Source: a virus
Strand: one strand, 5' to 3'
Virus record (IMG/VR): IMGVR_UViG_3300027896_000056
Span: 1-54,075 of that record
Length of the DNA: 54,075 nucleotides
Part shown: positions 45,504-52,547 of the stretch, piece by piece
Layout: each line of letters opens with the position of its first letter
How positions within the stretch are numbered: position 1 is the first letter of the stretch
Position numbers and translations under genes: made by a program
Notes under the pieces: generated by a model
The model's database searches: none
Seen by the model: the letters and a program-made list of their open reading frames with translations, nothing else
What the model was told of the DNA's origin: nothing

Positions 45504-45946
45504 CGCTTCTTACTCTTAGAAACCTTGTTCAGTCCAAATGCTTCCAGTTCTTCCGGAGTCAGTCTGGACATGATTTCAGCTTTTGCTGCTTCCTTAGCAG
45601 CCTTCGCTTCTTCGGCTTTCTGCTTACGAGCAGCTTCGAGAATAGCAGCCTTAGCAGCCTTCTCTTCGCGGGTCTTCATGTCGTTGTAGAAAACACGAAC
45701 AGAAGTATTACGCTTGATCAGTTGCTCAATGGTATGACCCTTCTCAAGTGCATTAAGTGTAGCTTCTGCAACCTTGATTGCCTTATCACGTTCTTCCTGA
45801 TTAACCCAAGTCACTTCTTTTTCCTTTACATCACATTCTAACCATTTGGATTCATCAAAATCAATCCAATTATTTGTGCGGATGAGACTTACTATCTTTT
45901 TATATGTTTGATGAAGTTCACCAATATCCCAATAATCATCACCCAT
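45500..45946 (-). CDS. helical protein with Ala/Lys/Glu-rich coiled coil (148 residues)
   Basis: Residues 1-90 form a mixed domain; residues about 92-128 are a highly charged Ala-rich helix; the end is SRLTPEELEAFGLNK, again the shared C-terminal motif. It may be a scaffold or adaptor; no family is recognised. Confidence 0.55.
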   Translation of the reverse strand: MGDDYWDIGELHQTYKKIVSLIRTNNWIDFDESKWLECDVKEKEVTWVNQEERDKAIKVAEATLNALEKGHTIEQLIKRNTSVRVFYNDMKTREEKAAKAAILEAARKQKAEEAKAAKEAAKAEIMSRLTPEELEAFGLNKVSKSKKR

Positions 45947-46414
45947 TCATGCCTCCAACCGCTCTTTCAGTTCGAGATAGAACATCTGATACTTCGCCAT
46001 ACGAGCGAGGTCCTTTTCAGTGATACCCTTGAGGCGACGAATATCAGTATTGTGCCGAAGATCAGCCATCTTGACGATCATTGCATCACGATTGGAAAAC
46101 ACAACCTGCTTGTATTCATCGTAGGTCTGACCGGGAATCTTAGTGAGTGCCCGAATACCTTCGATGACACGTTCAGACATTCCCTGTTCACGAAGGTCCT
46201 GATACGTAATGTTGGTGTCTTCAACTACATCATGACCAAGAGCAATGCATTGAATCTCTTCATCATTGCTCTTGGTATAATGCATCACCTTCAAGGGGTG
46301 CAGAATATAAGGCGCTCCGCCCTTATCGAACTGGCCGTGATGAGCGGTAGTAGCGATATGCAGCATGTTAGCAAGCATCGTGCCCTTTTTCATATTCTGT
46401 TCCTTCTGTTTCAT
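45947..46414 (-). CDS. HD-domain hydrolase, possible (p)ppGpp hydrolase
   Basis: The small protein keeps the SpoT/Mesh1 hydrolase motifs: YILHPLKV, GHDVVEDT with the HD and ED pairs, and KMADLRHN. Their order and spacing match alarmone hydrolases rather than other HD proteins, and it has no synthetase domain. Removing ppGpp would keep host synthesis running; this is inference. Start: ATG at 46414 coincides with the predicted transcript start, while ATG at 46393 has AAGGAA upstream; either may be used (155 or 148 residues). Confidence 0.75.
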   Translation of the reverse strand: MKQKEQNMKKGTMLANMLHIATTAHHGQFDKGGAPYILHPLKVMHYTKSNDEEIQCIALGHDVVEDTNITYQDLREQGMSERVIEGIRALTKIPGQTYDEYKQVVFSNRDAMIVKMADLRHNTDIRRLKGITEKDLARMAKYQMFYLELKERLEA

Positions 46415-46420
46415 GCGTAT

Positions 46421-46449
46421 AGAATAACAGAGGGATTACCCCGTGTCAA
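46421..46449 (-). promoter_or_regulatory. early promoter TTGACA-17-TATTCT (minus strand)
   Basis: The expected start falls on the first ATG of the HD gene, giving either a leaderless mRNA or a 21-base leader to the second ATG. Confidence 0.7.
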
Positions 46450-46456
46450 CCTCTTT

Positions 46457-47077
46457 TTAGCCAGGTCCGTGACCATTACCCCAGCCATCACCCTTAGCAG
46501 GTTGATATCCAGTTTCTTCCCAACGCTTCTGAATACGAGTTTCGACTTCCTCGAAAGACAGAGGCTCATAGTTGGTGTGTTCAACCGAGACACAAAGGTA
46601 GCGGGGATCAGGTTCACGCGCCAGCGTATTCATGGCATTTAGTGGACGCCACTGCACCTCATTCGCATGAAGGTGCCCATGCACATTGACACGGAATCGA
46701 CCAGACACACAATCAGGGTGCAGCGGAATATGGCTCAGAATGAACTGATCCACAAACACCCGAACGCCATACAGAGTATCAAAGCCAACATCACGGTAAT
46801 CCTGATTCTTAAAGATATCGTGATTGCCAAGAATAAGACGCTTCTTACCGTTCAGACGCTTGACATGATGCAAAGACTTGCGATTGATCACCACATCGCC
46901 CAGATGATAAACGGTGTCATTAGGGCCAACCTTAGCGTTCCAACGCTCTACCATCGTTTCGTCCATTTCCTCAGTGGAAGTGAACGGGCGAAGAGGCTCG
47001 CCGTTGGGCAGCTTGAACTTTTCCCAACTGTTGGTGTGACCAAAGTGTGTGTCACTGATTACAAAACGATTTCCCAT
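46457..47077 (-). CDS. metallophosphoesterase (206 residues)
   Basis: All motifs are intact: SDTHFGH, LGDVV, LILGNHD, SHIP and VHGHLHA. The short form with a DTHFGH start resembles phage and bacterial phosphodiesterases acting on nucleotides or sugars. The substrate is unknown. Behind its own early promoter and a good GGAAA site. Confidence 0.87.
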   Translation of the reverse strand: MGNRFVISDTHFGHTNSWEKFKLPNGEPLRPFTSTEEMDETMVERWNAKVGPNDTVYHLGDVVINRKSLHHVKRLNGKKRLILGNHDIFKNQDYRDVGFDTLYGVRVFVDQFILSHIPLHPDCVSGRFRVNVHGHLHANEVQWRPLNAMNTLAREPDPRYLCVSVEHTNYEPLSFEEVETRIQKRWEETGYQPAKGDGWGNGHGPG

Positions 47078-47103
47078 TTCTATTTCCTTTCAATGTAGAA
47101 GAC

Positions 47104-47132
47104 GCTCTACATCAAAGGCGGTAGAGTGTCAA
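47104..47132 (-). promoter_or_regulatory. early promoter TTGACA-17-TAGAGC with inverted repeat (minus strand)
   Basis: The arms ACACTCTAC and GTAGAGCGT pair with one mismatch and overlap the -35 and -10 boxes, the same placement as at 4501 and 13023. Confidence 0.65.
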
Positions 47133-47135
47133 GAT

Positions 47136-47426
47136 TTAATCGTCACTTTTTATTGAAACATTACCGAGTACAGCGACCGTGAACGAGGTCAAAAGAAGCA
47201 CTAGCAAAAATGTCCCAGCACCATATTCATCTACGAACCAAGCAGTGCTTACTACGATGCCTGACATCAACGCTACCAAACCGAAAAGCGATGCAATAGC
47301 TTTGGTGATAGTCCAGATGCCAATGACCCATCTATCACTTATTTCTTTGAGAGAAATAAGAAGATCGTCAAGCTTGGCGAACTCAAGAGTTATTTTTAAG
47401 TTTTTCTTCATGAAGGGTAATTTCAT
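47136..47426 (-). CDS. two-helix membrane protein (96 residues)
   Basis: A charged N-terminal helix is followed by membrane segments at about residues 40-62 and 70-88. It overlaps the upstream gene by 44 bases; an internal ATG at 47411 is possible. The function is unknown. Confidence 0.55.
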   Translation of the reverse strand: MKLPFMKKNLKITLEFAKLDDLLISLKEISDRWVIGIWTITKAIASLFGLVALMSGIVVSTAWFVDEYGAGTFLLVLLLTSFTVAVLGNVSIKSDD

Positions 47427-47571
47427 CTTTTAGTCTCAGCTTTTCTTTTTTCAACTCAACGACCTTTTCGTCGGGCTGTCTAGTGTGAACCAATGTGTTG
47501 ATTTCTTGCTGCACCCGATGGTGCTTGTTTTTTAGCTCGTTAAGGTGATGTCTAACTTTATCAGGATTCAT
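47383..47571 (-). CDS. DUF465/YdcH-like helical-hairpin protein (62 residues)
   Basis: The pattern HHLNELKNKHHRVQQEIN ... KVVELKKEKLRLKDEI is that of DUF465, a short antiparallel coiled coil. The function is unknown. Confidence 0.7.
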   Translation of the reverse strand: MNPDKVRHHLNELKNKHHRVQQEINTLVHTRQPDEKVVELKKEKLRLKDEITLHEEKLKNNS

Positions 47572-48055
47572 GTATTTCCTCTTTTGTTAAAGCCTCTATT
47601 AGGCGATATTTTTCAGCAAGATCGTCATACTTGTCATATGACATTGCAGCCAAATCAGGATACTTTGCTTCTAATTGCAGGTCACGTTTGTCAGGTCTCA
47701 TGCGAAACCAACGTGTATCGTGAAAATGCGGATCGATGTTTTTCTTTCCGGAAAGATAAGGAATTCGTCTATCATGACGGTTTTTATTGTGGTTGAAAGT
47801 TAGATATTCTCTAATGAGAATAATTCTACCATCACCCTCGCATGTCTTGCACTTTTCACGAAAAGTAGCATAATCTCGTTTGTGATAGTCAACGAGTTCT
47901 TCTCTTTCTATGAAACCAAACCCCTTACATCTATCACAAAGCTCAACTGTGTGTTCGATAACAGTATCGCCTGTGATGATTTCTGGAGTGAGTTCTCTTT
48001 GCTTACGTTCGTCCCACGTTTCAGCAATTTTATCAAATTCAGTTTTTTCAGCCAT
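47561..48055 (-). CDS. protein with two CxxCxGxG zinc knuckles (164 residues)
   Basis: CDRCKGFGF and CKTCEGDG (about residues 40-80) form a DnaJ-type zinc site, the second such protein here after 32159. The rest is charged and helical. It may be a chaperone-like or RNA-binding adaptor. The ATG lies at the predicted transcript start. Confidence 0.6.
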   Translation of the reverse strand: MAEKTEFDKIAETWDERKQRELTPEIITGDTVIEHTVELCDRCKGFGFIEREELVDYHKRDYATFREKCKTCEGDGRIILIREYLTFNHNKNRHDRRIPYLSGKKNIDPHFHDTRWFRMRPDKRDLQLEAKYPDLAAMSYDKYDDLAEKYRLIEALTKEEIHES

Positions 48056-48060
48056 TCTTG

Positions 48061-48089
48061 CTTATACTATATATGCAAGGTTTAGTCAA
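48061..48089 (-). promoter_or_regulatory. early promoter TTGACT-17-TATAAG, leaderless (minus strand)
   Basis: Only five bases separate the -10 box from the ATG at 48055; no ribosome site can fit. Confidence 0.7.
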
Positions 48090-48145
48090 TCAAAAAGGAA
48101 ACCACAAAAAAACCGCCAACATTTCTGTCGGCGGCTTATTGATTC

Positions 48146-48220
48146 TGGAGCGGATGATGGGATTCGAACCCACGACCTTCTCGTTGGCAACGAGAAGCTC
48201 TACCACTGAGCTACATCCGC
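48146..48220 (-). tRNA. tRNA-Gly (GCC), CCA encoded
   Basis: The acceptor GCGGATG pairs with CATCCGC. The D arm GCTC/GAGC, anticodon loop TTGCCAA and T loop TTCGAAT are regular. The CCA end is encoded. Confidence 0.92.
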
Positions 48221-48380
48221 GTTAAAACTTCAAAATCTCTGGGAGACATTCCCGGCAGATTTTTATACTTACATCTGAAATGTGCATATGCACCCGTCAG
48301 ATGTTTACCTATGTAAAACTCTTTTAACTTCTTATGATAATATACATTCATAAGTTGTACCCGCGTTAAAAATATTTATC
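48221..48380 (-). ncRNA. candidate late leader RNA with three hairpins before tRNA-Gly
   Basis: A late box GATAAATA (48380-48373, minus strand) abuts the stop of the outer-membrane gene. Downstream are a CTTATGA/TCATAAG-type hairpin, a nested hairpin ACATCTG ... GTGC/GCAC ... CAGATGT (48271-48304), and AAAATCT-GCC-GGGA-loop-TCCC-AG-AGATTTT (48232-48263), which resembles the endonuclease leaders in geometry and may also serve as terminator. The tRNA follows. Confidence 0.45.
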
Positions 48381-49034
48381 TTAGAACTTGTAACCGATGT
48401 TAAAAGTTGTCTGCTTACTGATAGTATAATCATCAGTGTAAATGTTTGTTACACTCACGTTGACATGATCAGTTATGTCTAGAACCAGTGAAGCCTTGTT
48501 GCGAATGTAATCATGGCTCTTACCATGTTCGATCAGAAACTTCTCGTCAATGTGAGTCTTTGATGTAAACTTGTAACTGGCCCAAATGCTTTCACGAACT
48601 ACAAATTCATTGAGTCCCTTTGCTTCGGTGATGCCTGCAGATGTTTCAAAACTCAACTTTGCAATATCGTTGTGAATCAGGCGGTATCCATTACCTACAC
48701 CAATGACAACCTTATCCTTATAAACTCCAAGCTCATTGTGTTCATAGCGGCCTGATGCTTGCAGATAGTTATGCGAGTCTAGATTATAATCTACCTTAGC
48801 AAACGAATCAAATTCGTTCTTTAGTAGCATTCCCTTAGTGTCGTTATACGCATAATCTAGGTTCAAATAACGCTGCCATCTGCTATCTGTGTTCTTGTGT
48901 TCATAATCAAATGAACCTGCAATCACAGTGTTATCAGAATTTAGGATGTTGCCGCCTATTGTTCCCTGAACAGTGTCTGCCATAGCAGGCGTTGATGCAA
49001 ATACAGCAGCAAAAAGAATAAGTAGTTTCTTCAT
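48381..49034 (-). CDS. outer-membrane beta-barrel protein, DUF481-like (217 residues)
   Basis: A clear signal peptide with cleavage after AMA (residue 19) is followed by alternating beta-strand sequence with aromatic girdles and a C-terminal aromatic (NIGYKF), as in outer-membrane barrels. The pattern resembles the YdiY/DUF481 family. A phage could use it to alter receptor access or the envelope; this is inference. The presence of an exported barrel also implies a Gram-negative host. Confidence 0.75.
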   Translation of the reverse strand: MKKLLILFAAVFASTPAMADTVQGTIGGNILNSDNTVIAGSFDYEHKNTDSRWQRYLNLDYAYNDTKGMLLKNEFDSFAKVDYNLDSHNYLQASGRYEHNELGVYKDKVVIGVGNGYRLIHNDIAKLSFETSAGITEAKGLNEFVVRESIWASYKFTSKTHIDEKFLIEHGKSHDYIRNKASLVLDITDHVNVSVTNIYTDDYTISKQTTFNIGYKF

Positions 49035-49192
49035 CGTAGTTCCTTATATCATTAGAAATACTAGTCCTGCAACAGCCCGGGTCGGGCATTTAACGTCTTT
49101 GACAGCAGTTCGTAGTGTATGACTTACATAGCGCCCATATGATTTAGCCTATTTGTTCGCTTGATTTCTCAAGTATGCAAGTTATCTAAATT

Positions 49193-49266
49193 TGGAGCGG
49201 GTAACCGGGTTCGAACCGGTCTCTTTAGCTTGGAAGGCTAAGGCACAACCCCTATACCATACCCGC
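49193..49266 (-). tRNA. tRNA-Gly (TCC), CCA encoded
   Basis: Acceptor GCGGGTA/TACCCGC, anticodon stem TTAGC/GCTAA with loop CTTCCAA, and T loop TTCGAAC are regular. A late box AATAAATA (49283-49276, minus strand) lies 9 bases upstream. Confidence 0.92.
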
Positions 49267-49267
49267 A

Positions 49268-49957
49268 TTATTTCTTATTTATTATTCTACCCTTCATCCA
49301 TCCGTCCGGAATAGTATCTGAGACTAGAATCTTTTTATTTTCAATGCCATTAGTAATCCACATAGTGCCATATTGTGAGTTTTTCTCACCCTGTGAATGT
49401 CCTATCTTAGCGTAAATCTCTTTCTTTTTTAACCTTACTTGTTCAGTGTTCATCGCTGCGATTCCGGCTTTAGTTGATTCGCGCATACGATTTGTATACT
49501 CCATGTCAACATTCCATTTTTTTCTATGCGATGCTTGCCGTCCGGTTTGTGCTGCTTTCTGTAGCTCAGTGAACCAATCAGCGCCGTGTTTCTCTTCCAT
49601 CTTACGATTTGCAGATTCACGACCTTTTCTCGCTACGTCAGGATTCGAAAATCCATATAGCTTGTTCTTATTTATATAACCGAAACCACCTGTTCCGCCC
49701 AAATTAAGGTTATATGTATCGTCTCTACTACAGTATTCTTCGTTAACCAATTCCTTTTCTTTTGCATTCATTTCATGTTCAGTGTCAAACACAAACAAAA
49801 TCTCTTTAGAAAAGTTCTCAATTCCGTATTTTTTCTTGGCAGCAAGTAATACCTTTCCTGAACCCATGTAACCATCATCTAAATTAGATGTTTCATGTTT
49901 CCCTATGTAGGTTTTACCATTTATCAAATTTGTTATTTTATATACAGTGTAAAACAT
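49268..49957 (-). CDS. GIY-YIG homing endonuclease 3
   Basis: A different GIY-YIG subtype from the other two: YTVYKITNLINGKTYIGKHE with DDGYMGSGK and the glutamate-containing NLNLGGTGG region. The middle is a basic helical linker. The end MWITNGIENKK ... IPDGWMKGRI is the same DNA-binding tail as in endonuclease 1. It sits between two tRNA genes, a typical insertion site. Confidence 0.88.
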   Translation of the reverse strand: MFYTVYKITNLINGKTYIGKHETSNLDDGYMGSGKVLLAAKKKYGIENFSKEILFVFDTEHEMNAKEKELVNEEYCSRDDTYNLNLGGTGGFGYINKNKLYGFSNPDVARKGRESANRKMEEKHGADWFTELQKAAQTGRQASHRKKWNVDMEYTNRMRESTKAGIAAMNTEQVRLKKKEIYAKIGHSQGEKNSQYGTMWITNGIENKKILVSDTIPDGWMKGRIINKK

Positions 49958-49974
49958 AATACTATTTATATGTT
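49953..49974 (-). promoter_or_regulatory. consensus late promoter TATAAATA between short arms, leaderless
   Basis: TATAAATA (49970-49963, minus strand) ends five bases before ATG. AACATA and TATGTT arms flank it, and the right arm contains the start codon. Confidence 0.6.
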
Positions 49975-50033
49975 CTCGGAAAAATAGAGAAAGTCTTACA
50001 CAATTGCTTTTTCTATCTTACCGAGACCCTAAG

Positions 50034-50109
50034 TTGCGGGGGTCGGATTTGAACCGACGATTTCCGGCTTATGAGACCAGCGAGGACGACCAGACTCCTC
50101 TACCCCACG
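50034..50109 (-). tRNA. initiator-type tRNA-fMet (CAT)
   Basis: The anticodon loop is CTCATAA. Initiator hallmarks are present: unpaired C1-A72 at the acceptor end and A11-U24 in the D stem (GAGG/CCTC). The anticodon stem has two of the three usual G-C pairs, the third being U-G. The CCA end is not encoded. Body close to bacterial tRNA-fMet (GTCGGTTCAAATCCGAC). Confidence 0.87.
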
Positions 50110-50120
50110 ATATTAAACTT

Positions 50121-50195
50121 TGGAGCGTCAGGTTGGATTCTCACCAACGTCCCCTTACTTTGCAGGCAAGTGCATGAATACTCTGCCACCGACGC
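50121..50195 (-). tRNA. tRNA-Cys (GCA), CCA encoded
   Basis: Acceptor GCGTCGG/CTGACGC with one G-T, anticodon loop CTGCAAA, discriminator U73 (a Cys identity base). The T loop is TGAGAAT rather than TTCRANN, and the D stem is short, so it is unusual but foldable. Confidence 0.8.
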
Positions 50196-50201
50196 ATTAA
50201 A

Positions 50202-50324
50202 CTATTTTGAAGAACACACTAAAGTTTCAGTCTTTCAACAAGGAAAGCATATCAGTAACTTATTTAATGTCGCAAACTTACGACTCCTTAATGTGTTCAT
50301 CAAAATAGTCTAATATTATTTAGT
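50202..50324 (-). ncRNA. late leader with 16-bp closing stem before tRNA-Cys
   Basis: A late box ACTAAATA (50324-50317, minus strand) is followed eight bases later by CTATTTTGATGAACAC, which pairs with GTGTTCTTCAAAATAG except for one position, enclosing 75 bases (plus-strand 50293-50308 and 50202-50217). Inside, GTCGT/GCGAC and CTTTC/GAAAG hairpins are visible. The tRNAs Cys and fMet follow at once, so this is probably the processed leader of a late tRNA operon. Confidence 0.6.
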
Positions 50325-50330
50325 CCTATT

Positions 50331-51194
50331 TCTTTGTGAAGCATGAGATTACTGCTTCTAGTGAGAGCCTTTGAGCCGTACCGAGTCCCTTGCGAGGATC
50401 GTTAACCCGTTATCCACTAGAGCCTTTGACGGTCATCTAGTATCTCTCAGTGCTGCCTTTTTTAGAGTCTGGCGTTTGACTCGTCATATCATGCTATTCG
50501 ACTATCAATCTTCCGCTAGCCTTGCGAGCTATTCGGTTCCGCTAAGAACCTACGTCTTCAATCCAATCAATCACTTCAGCCTTGCGAGCCTCCATGAACC
50601 CAATTCACTTTCGCGTCAGGTATTAAGCACCTTTCACATGATACCGTAGCAGTCTTTGCGTTTTGTTTGATTTGCGATCAAAATTAAAAGTTTGGGCAAA
50701 AACTGGTAACCTACCAAGATGTGCTGCTCCAGTTGCTCCATACCTTGTTAGATACAGAATACAACACACCTCATGTCTTTTGCCTTGCGGGCTACTCAAC
50801 CATACTTCACGGATCCGGAGCAAGTGTCCTCCTTCTTCGCTTGTATTGCTATCTTGCCTTTCCTTGCGGGTCAGACTCGATAACTACCTGTTAACCTTCG
50901 ATATTCGTCAGTTTGGCTGTACATCGTGAGAGCGCCAACCCTCTTATCTACTCACCGATTTGGCTCTGTAGACTATCCCTTTCGGGACGCTATACCTGAC
51001 TTACTACCTACCGCCTTTCTACGGACGGGCCTTTCGGCTAGTTCAGGCTTGCATAGATGGACTTGTATTGCTACAAGCGCAAGTTTATAGGAAACCTTGC
51101 TTTGACAGAGATTACTCCCTGCTACCCTAATGAGGCTATGCCCCCAATTCTTATATTCAATTTTCAAAGAGCTAAGACAGTTTACTGTCTTGAT
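50331..51194 (-). ncRNA. large structured non-coding RNA, GOLLD/ROOL-like class
   Basis: About 860 bases without a credible gene on either strand, transcribed leftwards from a perfect early promoter at 51201 into a tRNA cluster. The 9-mer C[TC]CGCAAGG (GNRA loop) recurs five times at 50388, 50520, 50580, 50783 and 50862. GAAA loops cap helices at 50976-50988 (CCCGAAAGGG) and 51028-51038 (GCCGAAAGGC). The 5' end is an AAGACAGT/ACTGTCTT hairpin, and a CTAGTG/CACTAG stem closes the 3' domain. Size, tRNA proximity and many GNRA loops match giant ornate phage RNAs; the exact class is not assigned. Confidence 0.75.
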
Positions 51195-51200
51195 GTAATC

Positions 51201-51229
51201 AGTATATCAAAGTTCGTAACCGTTGTCAA
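51201..51229 (-). promoter_or_regulatory. early promoter TTGACA-17-TATACT of the large RNA (minus strand)
   Basis: An almost ideal sigma70 promoter. TTGAT and ATCAA arms surround its -10 box, and an 18-base palindrome (51174-51191) begins at the transcript start. No ribosome site or start codon follows. Confidence 0.85.
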
Positions 51230-51255
51230 GAACTTTTTTACTTTTTTAAAAGTTT

Positions 51256-51489
51256 TTATTCAGCTTCTTCGCGGGTCCCATCTGCGTACTGAAACAGTGC
51301 TACTGCCAGTTCGCGCGCCTGAGCCTTAGTCAGTTGCAGATACCACCAACCAAAGTCAGGCTTGTCGCGCTCAGACTCCGGCTTCTTGAAAGTCAGTTGA
51401 ACGCAGTTACCATTGTCAACGCCACCATAGTAGCTAACCATAGAAACGTCGCCAGTAAGACCTTCGACACCCTTGAGTTGAGTAGACAT
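51256..51489 (-). CDS. conserved phage protein (77 residues)
   Basis: The segment GNCVQLTFKKPESERDKPDFG ... WWYLQLTKAQARELAVAL is known from several phages. GGAATTTC precedes ATG. The function is unknown. Confidence 0.65.
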   Translation of the reverse strand: MSTQLKGVEGLTGDVSMVSYYGGVDNGNCVQLTFKKPESERDKPDFGWWYLQLTKAQARELAVALFQYADGTREEAE

Positions 51490-51520
51490 TTGAAATTCCT
51501 TTCTTCGCTCTTGATATACT

Positions 51521-51549
51521 CTTATAACAAGATATCAGGCCAATGTCAA
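51521..51549 (-). promoter_or_regulatory. early promoter TTGACA-17-TATAAG (minus strand)
   Basis: The -10 lies between TGATAT and ATATCA arms. It gives a leader of about 25 bases to the 51489 gene. Confidence 0.75.
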
Positions 51550-51836
51550 GAACTTTTTTGCCTATTTACGAAAAAAGTTTGGAAGAGGAAGAGTAAGTGA
51601 TAGACAAAACAATATGCAGCGATCAACCCCCACGGGTCAATCTATAAACACTAAACACTAAACAAGCTGCAAAAATAGCGTATACCCAAGCAAGCAATTC
51701 ACAAATCTGAATAAAGCCTGGTTCATGCTATTATAAGCGTTTCGAGCGCCGAGCTGTAAAGTATCATCCGATACCAGGGTGTCTACCCTAATCTCTCTTT
51801 CTCTCCCCGGTAACATCCGAAGATGCTACCAAACTG
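51550..51836 (-). other. gene-free stretch with a run of small hairpins
   Basis: From the 52397 gene leftwards the minus strand shows GGTAGCATC-TTCG-GATGTTACC (51830-51809, a UUCG tetraloop), GGGT/ACCC (51788-51777), GTATC/GATAC (51774-51761) and GCG/CGC near 51740. No T-run follows the first stem, so it is not a plain terminator. No gene with a believable start is seen in the remaining 180 bases. Confidence 0.5.
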
Positions 51837-52397
51837 TTAGAGGATATCCTCATTAGTCAGTGTTGCAACTGTCTCGTCGGACAATTCAATGGTCGTGCGA
51901 ACATTAAGTTCAAGCAACTCATCCTGCAACTTCTGCTTTTCCTTCTTTGCCTTGACAGCAAGACGATTAAGGGTCTTGATGTCATTCTGGGTAAAGATAG
52001 AAGTTTCTACTTCTGCCTTAGCATAGTAGCTATCTTCCGTGCGGTTGGCAATCTTCACGAGCTTGCCACGAATGACTTCACCGTCCAAACGTTCCTTAGC
52101 CTTGCTATGAGCAGCGAAGAAAGTTACTTCCTTTTCTAGAAAAGCAAGATCAGCGAGGCGACCATCAATGTCGTTAGCTGCGTTAGCAGATGCAGTTGCC
52201 TTGCGAATCTCATAGAGACTACGGAGCAGTGCATTACGACGGTTGATATTTTCAAAGAAGGTCGTTGACGCAGTAGCGATCACTTCTTCTGGCTTCTGGA
52301 ATTCATTGATGCTGATTTCAGCCTTGAATTCAATGCCCTTAAGAGCTTCGTTGATTGCAACCTGAATTGCGTTTGCCTTACGTAGCGAAACTTGCAT
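51837..52397 (-). CDS. conserved helical phage protein (186 residues)
   Basis: Mostly helical and charged (LRKANAIQVAINEAL, NRLAVKAKKEKQKLQDELLELN) with an acidic end. GGAAAG supports the start. The family is recurrent in large phages. No motif allows a function. Confidence 0.6.
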   Translation of the reverse strand: MQVSLRKANAIQVAINEALKGIEFKAEISINEFQKPEEVIATASTTFFENINRRNALLRSLYEIRKATASANAANDIDGRLADLAFLEKEVTFFAAHSKAKERLDGEVIRGKLVKIANRTEDSYYAKAEVETSIFTQNDIKTLNRLAVKAKKEKQKLQDELLELNVRTTIELSDETVATLTNEDIL

Positions 52398-52467
52398 TCT
52401 TCTTTCCTTTGTGTTTCATTACTTATACTATAAACCAATATGATAATCAATCATTTTGGGTAAACTT

Positions 52468-52544
52468 TGGTAGCAGTAGCAGGATCCGAACCTGCGACCT
52501 TCCGGATATGAGCCGGACGCTCTGACCAACTGAGCTATACTGCC
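52468..52544 (-). tRNA. tRNA-Met or tRNA-Ile2 (CAT), CCA encoded
   Basis: Regular elongator cloverleaf: GCTC/GAGC D stem (C11-G24), TCCGG/CCGGA anticodon stem, loop CTCATAT, T loop TTCGGAT. G1-U72 closes the acceptor. The CAT anticodon could read AUG, or AUA if modified by TilS; sequence alone does not settle it. Confidence 0.88.
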
Positions 52545-52547
52545 ATA

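Noticed and set aside
46411-47098. Long frames opposite the HD and phosphoesterase genes
   Set aside because: They are shadows; the minus-strand genes hold complete catalytic motifs and their own promoters.
50371-50929. Open frames of 60-90 codons on both strands inside the large RNA region
   Set aside because: They lack ribosome sites, have no packing with neighbours, cross the repeated GNRA elements and show no protein-like composition.
50340-51190. Ribosomal RNA fragment or group I/II intron
   Set aside because: No rRNA signature sequences, no intron core motifs and no flanking exon could be found; repeated GNRA hairpins fit a large phage RNA better.
51610-51720. A short hydrophobic minus-strand frame (ELLAWVYAIFAAC)
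   Set aside because: It has no ATG or GTG start with a ribosome site, and stops lie just upstream; a chance frame in a gene-free region is more likely.
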